From Arthrobacter koreensis (GTDB lineage: Bacteria; Actinomycetota; Actinomycetes; Actinomycetales; Micrococcaceae), in the NCBI RefSeq assembly GCF_009193255.1, contig NZ_WACG01000006.1, positions 247,427-311,426 on the forward strand: 64,000 nucleotides of DNA, read 5' to 3'. The notes under the pieces were generated by a model that did not search any database, had not been told where the DNA came from, and was given only the letters and a program-made list of their open reading frames with translations. The position numbers and the translations under genes are program-made. Shown one piece after another: positions 25,625-34,072 of this stretch. Position 1 is the first letter of the stretch. Each line of letters opens with the position of its first letter.

Positions 25625-26679
25625 CTGATCCCGCACCTCAGATCGGGATCATCGGAGCCGATGCGCCCCGGCAGATTCTCCTGGCCGCGGGCGCGACGCC
25701 GGTACGGCTGTTCGGTGCCTGGACCGGGGTGGTCTCGCAGGAAGCGGCTGAGCTCCTGGGAGCGGCCGACGCCGTTGCCGCCCGGGTGCTCGACGGCGTT
25801 CTGTCCGGCATGCATAACGATCTGGCCGGGCTGGTGGTCTGCAATGACTCCGCTGCGAATCTGCGGGTGTACTACGTGCTGCGGCTGTTGGCCGAACGCG
25901 GGTGCATCCCGTACCCGGTCCAGTTGCTGGATACGCCCCGCGGCGGCGGCCCGCACCGGAACCTCTTCGTCGCGCGGCAGTATGAGCGGCTGGCTGGATT
26001 CGCTTCAGCGTGCACAGGGCAGGCGCTCGATGCTGAGACCTTGGCTGCCGCTGCCGCCCGGGAGAACTCGCTGGGTAAGGCCCTCGGGTGCGTGCGGGAG
26101 CGGCGGGTCTCGGGTTCTCTTTCCGGAAGCTCCGCCCTGCGGTGTTACGCGGCCGCGGCGAAGCTGGCGCCTGAGGAGGCGCTGGCCGCCATCGACGTGA
26201 TCCAGCAGGATGACGTCCCGGGAACTCTCCTGCCGGTGTTTATGACCGGCAGCTCGCACCCGGACACCACTGTCTATGAGGCGCTCGAGCAGTCCGGCAT
26301 CGGGATCGTGGGAGAAGACCACGACGCCGGGGACGCCGCCTGGATTGGGCAGACCGTGGACGCCGCTTCGTCCGGCGAAGCTTTCCGCGCCCTGGCCGAG
26401 CTGCACGCCCAGCGTCCGCCGTCGGCGTCGCGGTCCCTGACCTCCGAACGCACCGAACATCTGCTCACCGAAGTCCGCCGGACCGGCGCCGCCGGGGTGG
26501 TGGCCCTGGTCCGGGACCTCGACGACGGCCCGGTCTGGGACCTGCCCGCCCAGCGCGAGGCGCTGGCTGCCCGCGGAACCTGGCTCGCCGGCGTCGTCCG
26601 CGTTCCCGCCGACGGCGCCGCAGCTGCCGCCGCCGAATTGATTGCCAGCGTCCAGTTGTCCGGGGAGATTGCCTCATGA
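25621..26679 (+). CDS. 2-hydroxyacyl-CoA dehydratase-like subunit (smaller)
   Basis: A 352-residue member of the HgdB/FldC/BcrC family. The N-terminal LLAAGATPVRLFGAW, the LAGLVVCNDSAANLRVYYVLRLL segment and VFMTGSSHPD are recognisable. In canonical members three cysteines hold a [4Fe-4S] cluster; by eye only C74 (VVCND) matches, while the expected first and last positions read ADAVAARVL and LVRDLDDGPVWD. Other cysteines are C95, C131, C157 and C175. GTG start overlaps the CoA-transferase stop by 4 bases. The family call is fairly firm; activity is doubtful. Confidence 0.72.
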   Translation: MTDPAPQIGIIGADAPRQILLAAGATPVRLFGAWTGVVSQEAAELLGAADAVAARVLDGVLSGMHNDLAGLVVCNDSAANLRVYYVLRLLAERGCIPYPVQLLDTPRGGGPHRNLFVARQYERLAGFASACTGQALDAETLAAAAARENSLGKALGCVRERRVSGSLSGSSALRCYAAAAKLAPEEALAAIDVIQQDDVPGTLLPVFMTGSSHPDTTVYEALEQSGIGIVGEDHDAGDAAWIGQTVDAASSGEAFRALAELHAQRPPSASRSLTSERTEHLLTEVRRTGAAGVVALVRDLDDGPVWDLPAQREALAARGTWLAGVVRVPADGAAAAAAELIASVQLSGEIAS

Positions 26680-27914
26680 CCGACCATCGACTCCGTTCAG
26701 CCGTCGCGGCTACCCGCTACCAGAAGGAATGGTTCCAGTCGGTGCGCGAGCGGGCCGCGGCGGGCGAACCCATTGCGCTGTTGAACGCCGATGCCCCGCA
26801 CGAGGTCTTCCGTGCCCTGGACATCCCGTACGTGGTGACGCAGTGGTGGTCTTCCATCATTGCGGCCAAGCGCGCCGGACCTGCTTCGATGGAGCGGCTG
26901 GCGGCCCGCGGGCTGCCGGACTTCAGCCAGCAGTACGACGCGATGCCGCTGGGCGAGCAGCTGCTCGACGCCGAGGACCGCCCGTGGGGCGGTTTGCCGG
27001 CTCCGCGGTTCGCTGTCGCCGAGCGCAGCGGTGACGTCACTGCCAAGATTTTCGAGCAGTGGGGCAGGCTTCCGGGCACGGAAACGTTCCTCCTCTCCCG
27101 CACGGGCGCGGACCCGCTGCCGGACCGCTGGTGGGAGCTGGTGCCGCACGACTGGGAGACGGCTTTCGGCTCGGACCGGCTGGACCTGCTGCAGGGTGAA
27201 ATCGAGGACCTGATTGGCTGGCTGGAGGAGCGAACCGGACGGACGCTGGACCGGGGCCGGCTGGCGGAGATCATGGATCTGGGCAACCAGCAGGCCGAAT
27301 GGAACCGGAAGACACGGGACCTCATCGCTTCGGCGCCGTTCGCCCCCGTCCTGGTGAATGACACGATGCCCGCCGTTATGGCACCGCAGTGGCAGCGCGG
27401 CACACCGTGGGCGGTGGACGCCGCCCGGTCCCTGTATGAGGAGACCGCCGAGCGGGTGGCCGACGGCGTTGCGGTGTGCCCGGGCGAGAAGCGGCGGCTG
27501 ATGTGGGTGGGCCGCGGGCTGTGGTCCGACCTGGGCCTGTACACCCGGTTCCAGGAGGAGTTCGGCGCCGTGTTCGTCTGGTCGATGTACCTGGCGATCG
27601 CCGCCGACGGGTACCTGCGCTACGGCGATGACCCGGTCCGGGCGCTGGCCGCGCGCTTCGTCGGGATCACGGACCAGCTCTATGTGCCGCCGTGGTCCGC
27701 CCAGTGGTACGTGAAGGAGGCGCTGAGCCATCGGGTGGACGGAGTGGTGCATCTAGTGGCGGACGATACCCCTGGCTGTGGCTTCATTACCGAGGCCCTG
27801 GAAGCTGAGGGGATTCCGGTGCTGGAAATCCGGGCCAACAACGCCGACCAGCGGTCCAGCGACGCCGCCCGCATCCCTGAGCGGATGGCCGAGTTTATCC
27901 GCGACCGTGTCTGA
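26676..27914 (+). CDS. 2-hydroxyacyl-CoA dehydratase-like subunit (larger)
   Basis: A 412-residue partner of the preceding gene, from the HgdA/FldB side of the family. Matches include EPIALLNADAPHEVFRALDIPYV, a central PVLVNDTMPAVM, and the C-terminal VDGVVHLVADDTPGCGFITEALEAEGIPVLEI. Only two cysteines occur in the whole protein (C268 and C368). The places where family members keep the first two cluster cysteines read SSIIAAKRAG and PDFSQQYDAM. A cluster like that of anaerobic enzymes therefore looks impossible. Overlaps the previous gene by 4 bases. No activator ATPase gene is found beside it. Confidence 0.7.
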   Translation: MTDHRLRSAVAATRYQKEWFQSVRERAAAGEPIALLNADAPHEVFRALDIPYVVTQWWSSIIAAKRAGPASMERLAARGLPDFSQQYDAMPLGEQLLDAEDRPWGGLPAPRFAVAERSGDVTAKIFEQWGRLPGTETFLLSRTGADPLPDRWWELVPHDWETAFGSDRLDLLQGEIEDLIGWLEERTGRTLDRGRLAEIMDLGNQQAEWNRKTRDLIASAPFAPVLVNDTMPAVMAPQWQRGTPWAVDAARSLYEETAERVADGVAVCPGEKRRLMWVGRGLWSDLGLYTRFQEEFGAVFVWSMYLAIAADGYLRYGDDPVRALAARFVGITDQLYVPPWSAQWYVKEALSHRVDGVVHLVADDTPGCGFITEALEAEGIPVLEIRANNADQRSSDAARIPERMAEFIRDRV

Positions 27915-27961
27915 TTCCGTCTGCCGGTTCCGCGGCCTCTGCTGCTCGCGCCGGGCCCGCC

Positions 27962-29206
27962 GTGGGTAGGGCCGCGGGGCCGGCAGGCCCGTTCCGGACT
28001 CCGAACTTCTCCTGGTACTTCACCGGGCAGGTTCTCTCCAATACGGGTGTCTGGTTCCAGAACCTCGCCCTGCAGCTGGTGGTCCTGGGGGCAACCGGCA
28101 GTGCCCAGGCCCTGAGCGGCATCACTATCGCCCAGTTCCTGCCGATCTTCCTGCTGGGAATACCCGCGGGGCGGCTGCTGGACCGGGTGGCACCGCGCAC
28201 TGTTCTGCTGGTGACGTCGCTGGCGTCCGCGGTGGTCACCGCCAGCCTGGTCTTTGTGGTGACCCGGGATCCGGATCTATGGCTGCTCTATGCCATGGTG
28301 GGGGTGCTGGGTTCGGTCCAGGCCTTTGAGCGGGTGGCGGCGCAGACCATCATCTTCGAGCTTGTGGGTCCGGACGGTCTGTCCCGGGCTGCGTCCATCA
28401 GCACGATTTCGCTGGCCGCTGCCCGGTCTGTGGGTCCGGCACTGGCCGGGCTCGCTTTCCAGGGGCTCGGACCGAGCGCGTGCATCCTGATCAATGCTGC
28501 CGCCTACCTGCTGGTGTTTGCGTCGCGGCTGCGGATCCGTCCGGCGGAGCTGCACCGGCGGTCGTCCCAGGTCCGGAAGCGGGAGGGGGATGGCATCAAG
28601 GCCCCGGGCGGGCCCGGAGCTAAGGCCCTGGACGGCTCGGCGTCGGGCGCCTTCCGGCGAAGCCGGGACGTGAACACCCTGCTGATCGTGAACGTGGTGA
28701 TTGCCCTTCTGGCCATGAACTTCGGGCTGGTTCTCACCTCTACCGTGAATCTCTCCTACGGCGGTGATGCCGGCGCGGTGGGAGCTGTCCACACCCTTAA
28801 CGCCGTGGGCGCGATCCTCGGAGGCATCCTGGCTGCCCGGAGGCCTCGAGTGTCGGTGCGGTCCATGATTGCGGCAACAAGTGTTTTCGGTGCTGCGCTG
28901 GCGCTGAATGCTGCGGCTCCCACGCTCCTGCTGTTTCTGACGGCTGCTCCGGTGCTGGGCATTGCGGTGGGCTATTACCAGGGGATCGTGAACGCTGCTG
29001 CCCAAGAATCGGTGCGGCCGCAGTTCATTGGGCGCATGATGTCGCTGATGACTATGGGGAGTTACGGCATGGTGCCGTTTGGGGCGCTGCTGATGGGCTG
29101 GGTGATCGATGCCAGCTCCGGCCGGGTGGCCCTGGCCGTTTCCGCGGCAAGCGCGTTCGTCTGTCTGCTGGTGGTGCTGGTCCGGACTCGGCCCGCGTCG
29201 AGATAG
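27962..29206 (+). CDS. MFS transporter (EntS/DHA3-like)
   Basis: A 414-residue membrane transporter of the major facilitator superfamily with about twelve hydrophobic helices. It opens FRTPNFSWYFTGQVLSNTGVWFQNLALQLVVL and has LGIPAGRLLDRVAPR between helices 2 and 3, as in EntS-like exporters. The GTG start lacks a clear ribosome site. It follows the dehydratase-like gene by 47 bases, so it may belong to the operon and export a product. It converges with the MarR gene 6 bases away. Confidence 0.85.
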   Translation: MGRAAGPAGPFRTPNFSWYFTGQVLSNTGVWFQNLALQLVVLGATGSAQALSGITIAQFLPIFLLGIPAGRLLDRVAPRTVLLVTSLASAVVTASLVFVVTRDPDLWLLYAMVGVLGSVQAFERVAAQTIIFELVGPDGLSRAASISTISLAAARSVGPALAGLAFQGLGPSACILINAAAYLLVFASRLRIRPAELHRRSSQVRKREGDGIKAPGGPGAKALDGSASGAFRRSRDVNTLLIVNVVIALLAMNFGLVLTSTVNLSYGGDAGAVGAVHTLNAVGAILGGILAARRPRVSVRSMIAATSVFGAALALNAAAPTLLLFLTAAPVLGIAVGYYQGIVNAAAQESVRPQFIGRMMSLMTMGSYGMVPFGALLMGWVIDASSGRVALAVSAASAFVCLLVVLVRTRPASR

Positions 29207-29212
29207 GACTGC

Positions 29213-29806
29213 TCAGCTGTCCGGGTTGCCGCCGTCGGCTTCGCGGTTGAGGCCCTTTAGGCGGCTGGCCGCCAGCCGGGACGGCACGTGCCGCGGGCGG
29301 CTGGTGATCTGGCGGCGGGAGACTGCTTCTGCCTCGGCTTCGTCATCGCCGAAGTATCCGCCGGCAAGGACCTGGGCCGCATGGTCCAGGACGCCGACGA
29401 TTGAGTTGCCGAGGTCTTCTCCGATATGGCTGGTTAGGCGTTGTTCGTGGTCGCGCAGTTCCTGTGTGCAGGCCTGCACTACATCCCAGCCGGCTTCGGT
29501 CAGCTGGACGAGCCGGACCCGCCGGTTGGTCGGGTGGCTTCCGCGTTCCACGAGTCCGAGTTCGAGGAGTTCGTTCGCCACGAGGTGGGCGGCCTGGGCG
29601 CTGACGAAGGTCCTGCGTCCCAGCTGGGCGTTGGAGAGGGGCAGTCCCTCCCCCAGAACCTGGAGCACGAGGAACTGGGACAGCGTCACGCCGTGGGCCA
29701 AAGCCAGGTTCTCGGTGAACCGGTCGAGTGCCCTGCCGAGACGATAGGCCGTGTAGTTCAGGCGTTTGGTTGCGGGCTCGCCGCGCTCGTCTCGTTCAAG
29801 CTCCAT
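29213..29806 (-). CDS. MarR family transcriptional regulator
   Basis: A 197-residue winged-helix regulator. The DNA-binding region runs through LSQFLVLQVLGEGLPLSNAQLGRRTFVSAQAAHLVANELLELGLVER, with the wing at TNRRVRLVQLTEAG. It has a 40-residue C-terminal basic extension rich in arginine. Such proteins repress exporters until a small phenolic or other ligand binds. Convergent with the MFS gene, so that transporter or the whole upstream operon is a candidate target. Confidence 0.85.
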   Translation of the reverse strand: MELERDERGEPATKRLNYTAYRLGRALDRFTENLALAHGVTLSQFLVLQVLGEGLPLSNAQLGRRTFVSAQAAHLVANELLELGLVERGSHPTNRRVRLVQLTEAGWDVVQACTQELRDHEQRLTSHIGEDLGNSIVGVLDHAAQVLAGGYFGDDEAEAEAVSRRQITSRPRHVPSRLAASRLKGLNREADGGNPDS

Positions 29807-30426
29807 CCGCTGAGAATATCAAGTTATTTGCGATGTTCTGGCCTGTCGGGCGTGCAGCAGACATGAGCTCGGCCGGATGTGGGGTTGCAGGAAGGCACAG
29901 CCCGTTCCCCACTATCAGTGGGCGCTCTAGCTGCTGCGGGGTGACGGTTCCGGCCGTAACGGACTGGGAGCCGACGGCGCACCTAGTGGCGGACTCTCTG
30001 GGTGAAACTACGCACCGCGCAACGATTGGAAGGAAGACCTGCTGGACCGGGAGAAACGGGCAACGGCCGCGCTCAATGACCAGGACTCCGTGGCGCTGCA
30101 CCGGAATGGCATTGTTCGCCGGTCGCCAGCAACGCCGACCGCTCCCTTCCCCTGACCGACGAGCTTCGGTACGGCATGAACCACAGGCTCACCTCCTGTC
30201 GAGCACAGGCTATGTACCCCACCCACCCCCGGCCGAACGGAGGGTGCCGACGGTGTCCTGGCCACCATTTTTGGATGTCGGCCAGCACCGCCCACCTGTT
30301 GGGAACTTATTCCCAACCACTGTCACTCGAATGCTACCTATAGGTTGACTTGGATTGAGATGATGCGGACCGGGCTCAATCCTGCATTGACGATCTTCAG
30401 CTACGGCCAGACAGGCAGCGGTTGTC
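29807..30426. other. Gene-poor boundary segment
   Basis: No convincing complete gene is seen. A short stretch on the plus strand (about 30004-30150) reads like a protein fragment (NDWKEDLLDREKRATAALNDQD...) but it begins right after a stop, has no start and ends quickly, so it may be a gene remnant. From about 30330 the base composition becomes AT-richer, marking entry to the defence island. The MarR promoter must lie near its left end. Confidence 0.4.
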
Positions 30427-32748
30427 TTAGCTTGCCGCCAACTCCAGTGATTGTGGGAAGCGGCCGAAGACAGCGCCCGTTTCCAGCAGCGACTCACCAC
30501 CGCAGGCTCGAACCATCATGTCAAAGTGCGCACCGTGTCCCTGCTGGTCAAAAAAGAGGTGAAGCAGCTGTAAGAAATCTTTGGCATCCCCGATGTAGTG
30601 GGACTGAGCAAAATCATCGATGATCGTGTGTGATCCCGAGTTCGCCCAGGTGATGAACATCGACATCAATCGCTCGTCTGCCACAGAGAGTGGTTGCTGG
30701 CGCTCATGACTTAGCGTCGAACCCACCGTCTTGAAATAACCTTCGATGATTCGCCTAACGATGTTGAACACACCGACCTGCGCGATAGGAGATTCCTCAT
30801 CGCCGTCCGCGATATCTACGACCGACTGCCATAACAGCTCATAGCTGCCTCGGATCTTGCTGCGCTGACCGTCGTCCTTCAATGTTGTGAGCTTGTCGAG
30901 GCCCTTTCGCAGGCGATAGTGACGGCGGTCGCCGGTCTTTCCAATGTCCGTCGCGTACGCCGCTTCGTGGTGGAACTGGGTGTTGTGCGTTAGTACGATG
31001 AGTTGCTCGATGTTCGTCTCACCAGCGATGACCTGCTTTGCAATATCACGAATGTAAGCTGCGACGATGAACAGAGTGTCGCTGTCGAGGCTAGAGATTG
31101 GATCATCGATGACCGCAATAACGGGCTCGACAATGCCGCCCGGGACGGCACTTCCGGTCAAAGACTCCACGAAGTATGCGAAGCAGAGGAAGGATTTCTC
31201 ACCTTCGGATAGTGAATCAAATGCCGGCGAACCGTCGTCTCGAATGATCCGGTAACCGCCCGCCACCGCATCCGTGATTTCCAAATGGAACCGATGGAAC
31301 CCCAGCGCCTCAAGAAGCTTGTTGATGCGCTCAGCGACAGCAGCGGTATTTGAGATCGAGTCGCGGAGCGTCTCGATCTCATCCTCACTGTCTTCATCGG
31401 CTTGCAGGCTTGAAGCAATGTTGGTACGGAGTTCTTCGATCTTCGCCCGTTTTCTGGCACTGATTCCAGTGTATCGCTTCAACTGATTCAATATTTCTGG
31501 ACGTGTGAGAAACAGCGCCCAGCCGTCGTCGACCAGCTTCTGCAACTCCAGGCTAGAATCATCGATCAGTTTATTGTGTCGAATGATGTCCTTGTTTGCA
31601 TCCTCGATCAATTCACGAAGATGCCTAGTCAGTGAGTCAATGTCGTTAACATCGATTCGATTTGTGGGGTGGCGGCGCTTGTCACTCACTTTGGACAAGA
31701 CGAGTTCAGTCGCGGTTTGAATAGCGTCGATCGCATCAATGAAGCGCCGTGCACCGATGGCAGTGTCAGCCTCGATAGCGGCCTTTAGCCTGACGAGCTC
31801 CGCGCGGAGGGTCACTGATCGCGATTCCACCTGAGTTGTTATGCTCTCTGCGAGCGAGAGCGCCTCGTCGTAGCCGGCCGCGAAGTAGGCAGTAAGTCTA
31901 GACCCAAACCCTTCTGGCAGGTCTTCCTGACAAAACGGGCACTTGTTATTGGCGTTCTCAAGATGCTGGCGGCCTTGACTAACCCAGTCCCCATTCGCGA
32001 GGTGTTGGATTAGAGCGGCGAGGTCCCCGCTTCCCGTCGTGACATCATCAACACGGAGTTGCTTGATTTGCTCCTCAGAGAGGAGGGAATTCACAGAAAG
32101 ACCGGGTAGCTGGGAGCGCCGATGAAGGTCGCCTGTCAGCGATGCGTTTCGCGCCTCGAGTGTGTCCCAAGTAAGGGAATCCTCGACGACCAAGTCGGGC
32201 TCATATCGAGATTCAGCCTCCTTGAAGAACTTCTCCCTGCTTGCCCTGAAGCCCCGAAAAACGGTTTCGCGGACCGCCTCGGGTACATCCTTGTGCCCCT
32301 CGAAGAGGGTTTGACTGGCGGCAAGGCGCTCATCCTCAATCTCGCCGAGCAATCCACTCATTGCGTGACGATCGCGGTCAGAGCCTACGGCCTTTGTCCA
32401 CCCCTCTCGATCGATGCGGCGAGCGGCACGCTCCTGATCTAAGAGGGCGATTCTGGAATTCACATCATCCGACTCGGAACCAATTGTAAAAATACCATCG
32501 ACGTGTTCATTGAGCACCGTCGAGCGGTATGACTCATTGAATACACGAATTGACGACGCAGTTTCCGCGACCTGCCATGTCGAACGTGAGTCTGGTTCGA
32601 GCGGCTGTCGGGACAGTGCGTTCGAAATGGTCGTCTTACCAGAGCCGTTGGGCGCGTGGACGAAGTTAACCTTTGCCAGGTTGGCGAGCACCATCGGGCT
32701 GCCCCCAAAGCAGTACTCCGCAGTAACCCTAATTTCAGACAAGCTCAT
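30427..32748 (-). CDS. RloC/PrrC-like AAA ATPase, candidate anticodon nuclease
   Basis: A 773-residue SMC-like ATPase of the AAA_13 group. Walker A is HAPNGSGKTT (residues 31-40), signature LSEGEKSF (513-520), Walker B VIAVIDDPISSLDS (543-556) and H-loop LTHNT. A central helical region holds one CxxC pair, KCPFCQ (C270, C273), like the zinc hook of RloC. The C-terminus has R665-X3-E669 (VRRIIE) and H707 (NSGSH), fitting the Arg-Glu-His triad of PrrC/RloC nucleases that cut tRNA anticodon loops during phage infection. The ATG is preceded by GGGGGAAAA. Composition is AT-richer than neighbours. A role in defence is inference from family. Confidence 0.72.
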   Translation of the reverse strand: MSLSEIRVTAEYCFGGSPMVLANLAKVNFVHAPNGSGKTTISNALSRQPLEPDSRSTWQVAETASSIRVFNESYRSTVLNEHVDGIFTIGSESDDVNSRIALLDQERAARRIDREGWTKAVGSDRDRHAMSGLLGEIEDERLAASQTLFEGHKDVPEAVRETVFRGFRASREKFFKEAESRYEPDLVVEDSLTWDTLEARNASLTGDLHRRSQLPGLSVNSLLSEEQIKQLRVDDVTTGSGDLAALIQHLANGDWVSQGRQHLENANNKCPFCQEDLPEGFGSRLTAYFAAGYDEALSLAESITTQVESRSVTLRAELVRLKAAIEADTAIGARRFIDAIDAIQTATELVLSKVSDKRRHPTNRIDVNDIDSLTRHLRELIEDANKDIIRHNKLIDDSSLELQKLVDDGWALFLTRPEILNQLKRYTGISARKRAKIEELRTNIASSLQADEDSEDEIETLRDSISNTAAVAERINKLLEALGFHRFHLEITDAVAGGYRIIRDDGSPAFDSLSEGEKSFLCFAYFVESLTGSAVPGGIVEPVIAVIDDPISSLDSDTLFIVAAYIRDIAKQVIAGETNIEQLIVLTHNTQFHHEAAYATDIGKTGDRRHYRLRKGLDKLTTLKDDGQRSKIRGSYELLWQSVVDIADGDEESPIAQVGVFNIVRRIIEGYFKTVGSTLSHERQQPLSVADERLMSMFITWANSGSHTIIDDFAQSHYIGDAKDFLQLLHLFFDQQGHGAHFDMMVRACGGESLLETGAVFGRFPQSLELAAS

Positions 32749-33178
32749 TTTTCCCCCGTATATTCCAGCCAAGTGGTCGTCGCCATGCACTCTCGCGGCT
32801 TCCCAGCGGCAGCCGGCACCTATCAAGCCCCAGCGCTGGTGCGGCGCATGTTCCGGACCTGTTTTTCAATAAACCGGCTGCTGACTAAGTCCCTTCATCA
32901 TTGTAGGTGCCGAAGGTGAACGTTTATCGGCAATTACTGCCGCGTCTCGCAAAACGGTTAGTTCTGGGATGCACCGACGTAGAGACCGCGTGATCACTGG
33001 GCGAAGGTCAACCGTTCCACTACCACTCCTATCGAGCATGTGATGGAGGAGCTCACGGCACGGAGTCCGCGTCGAATCTTGTCACCAACGAACGCTGGAT
33101 ATCTGGCCTACCCACGCGCATAGCTCAGTTAACGAGGAATTGTCTTTTAGGTCTACCATTCGAAGGGTGCGAAAAGAC
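32749..33178. other. Intergenic segment of the defence island
   Basis: About 430 bases between two divergent genes, with the AT-richer composition of the island. It should hold both promoters. I see no complete RNA gene. A tRNA-like string at about 33117-33137 (GCATAGCTCAGTTAACGAGG) lacks the remaining arms. Confidence 0.35.
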
Positions 33179-33829
33179 ATGGGGAAAAAGTTACGTGCCG
33201 GGGTCACCGCCCGACTGGAATTCGATTTTGCGTGCGAGCGCGGACACTCTTTTGGCGAGTATCACCTGCATGGAGTGATCAACGAGATCATCTCAGCGAT
33301 TATTGACCCTGGCCTCTTCAAGCTCCATGGAGGTCACGCCCATCCAGCACTAAACCCATCGGGCACCCCTACACGAGGGCGGCCCCGCGAAATCGACTTT
33401 TTCATTGATCACCGCGACACTTTGGCCCCAAGAACATGCGTAGAAGCAAAATGGGCGGGATCAAGCCATTGCACATGGAACAGAGTTCTCCTCGACCTCT
33501 GCCGGCTAACACTGGTAAAGCAGCATTCGCCTGGCGCTGAATGTTTGTTCGTTCTAGCCGGTACGACACATCAGGTCAACGCTCTGGTGCAGAGCATGCC
33601 CCTTGTACGGCAGACCGGGTCAGGCCGGATGAGGCATGCCCTCCAGATACCCGAAGACAATACGGTCTCACGACAGCGGGTCTTCGAGCCCATGAAGTGG
33701 ACCGTCCCCAAGCTCATCCAGGATGGGTTGCCGACCGTCCCTCGAAAAATTCGCAGCACCCTGATCCAAGACTCTGACATAAATACATCTAAGTGGAAGA
33801 CTATTGTTTGGCGAATAGACGGACCTTAG
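33179..33829 (+). CDS. PD-(D/E)XK nuclease-like protein
   Basis: About 216 residues. The segment GRPREIDFFIDHRD followed by CVEAKWAG matches the PD-(D/E)XK catalytic layout: D73, then E89-A-K91, with an upstream acidic helix GEYHLHGVINEII and a downstream helix WNRVLLDLCRL. This suggests a metal-dependent nuclease or a related restriction-type domain. The start is uncertain: the ATG at 33179 is used, but GTG 33167 or TTG 33140 are possible. It lies between the RloC-like gene and the AlbA-domain gene in the same AT-richer island, so a defence role is likely but unproven. Confidence 0.55.
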   Translation: MGKKLRAGVTARLEFDFACERGHSFGEYHLHGVINEIISAIIDPGLFKLHGGHAHPALNPSGTPTRGRPREIDFFIDHRDTLAPRTCVEAKWAGSSHCTWNRVLLDLCRLTLVKQHSPGAECLFVLAGTTHQVNALVQSMPLVRQTGSGRMRHALQIPEDNTVSRQRVFEPMKWTVPKLIQDGLPTVPRKIRSTLIQDSDINTSKWKTIVWRIDGP

Positions 33830-34072
33830 GGCACGAATTCACAGCGATAAATTCTATAACATACCAACCTCCGTGATGTCCACGATGGAGGCTGCTGTTG
33901 TCTCGGTACTACTAGAACTGACCTGCAGCACCTTTTAGGATGGCCGGGATCCCGAAGAAGCGCCGGTATGTTCATGAGAATCCGTGTCGGCTGAAGAGGG
34001 TTCCACAGAGCCATAACTGCAGAGGCGCTCGCAGTCAGCTTCAGGACACTGGCAACTTATAGTGCGAAGATT

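Noticed and set aside
29728..30348. 206-residue plus-strand frame in the boundary segment
   Set aside because: It overlaps the end of the MarR gene, has no ribosome site, and its sequence is cysteine/arginine/proline-rich without motifs.
33117..33140. tRNA-like string GCATAGCTCAGTTAACGAGG
   Set aside because: It resembles a tRNA D-arm, but no anticodon arm, T-arm or matching acceptor follows. A tRNA fragment marking an insertion site is possible but not supported.
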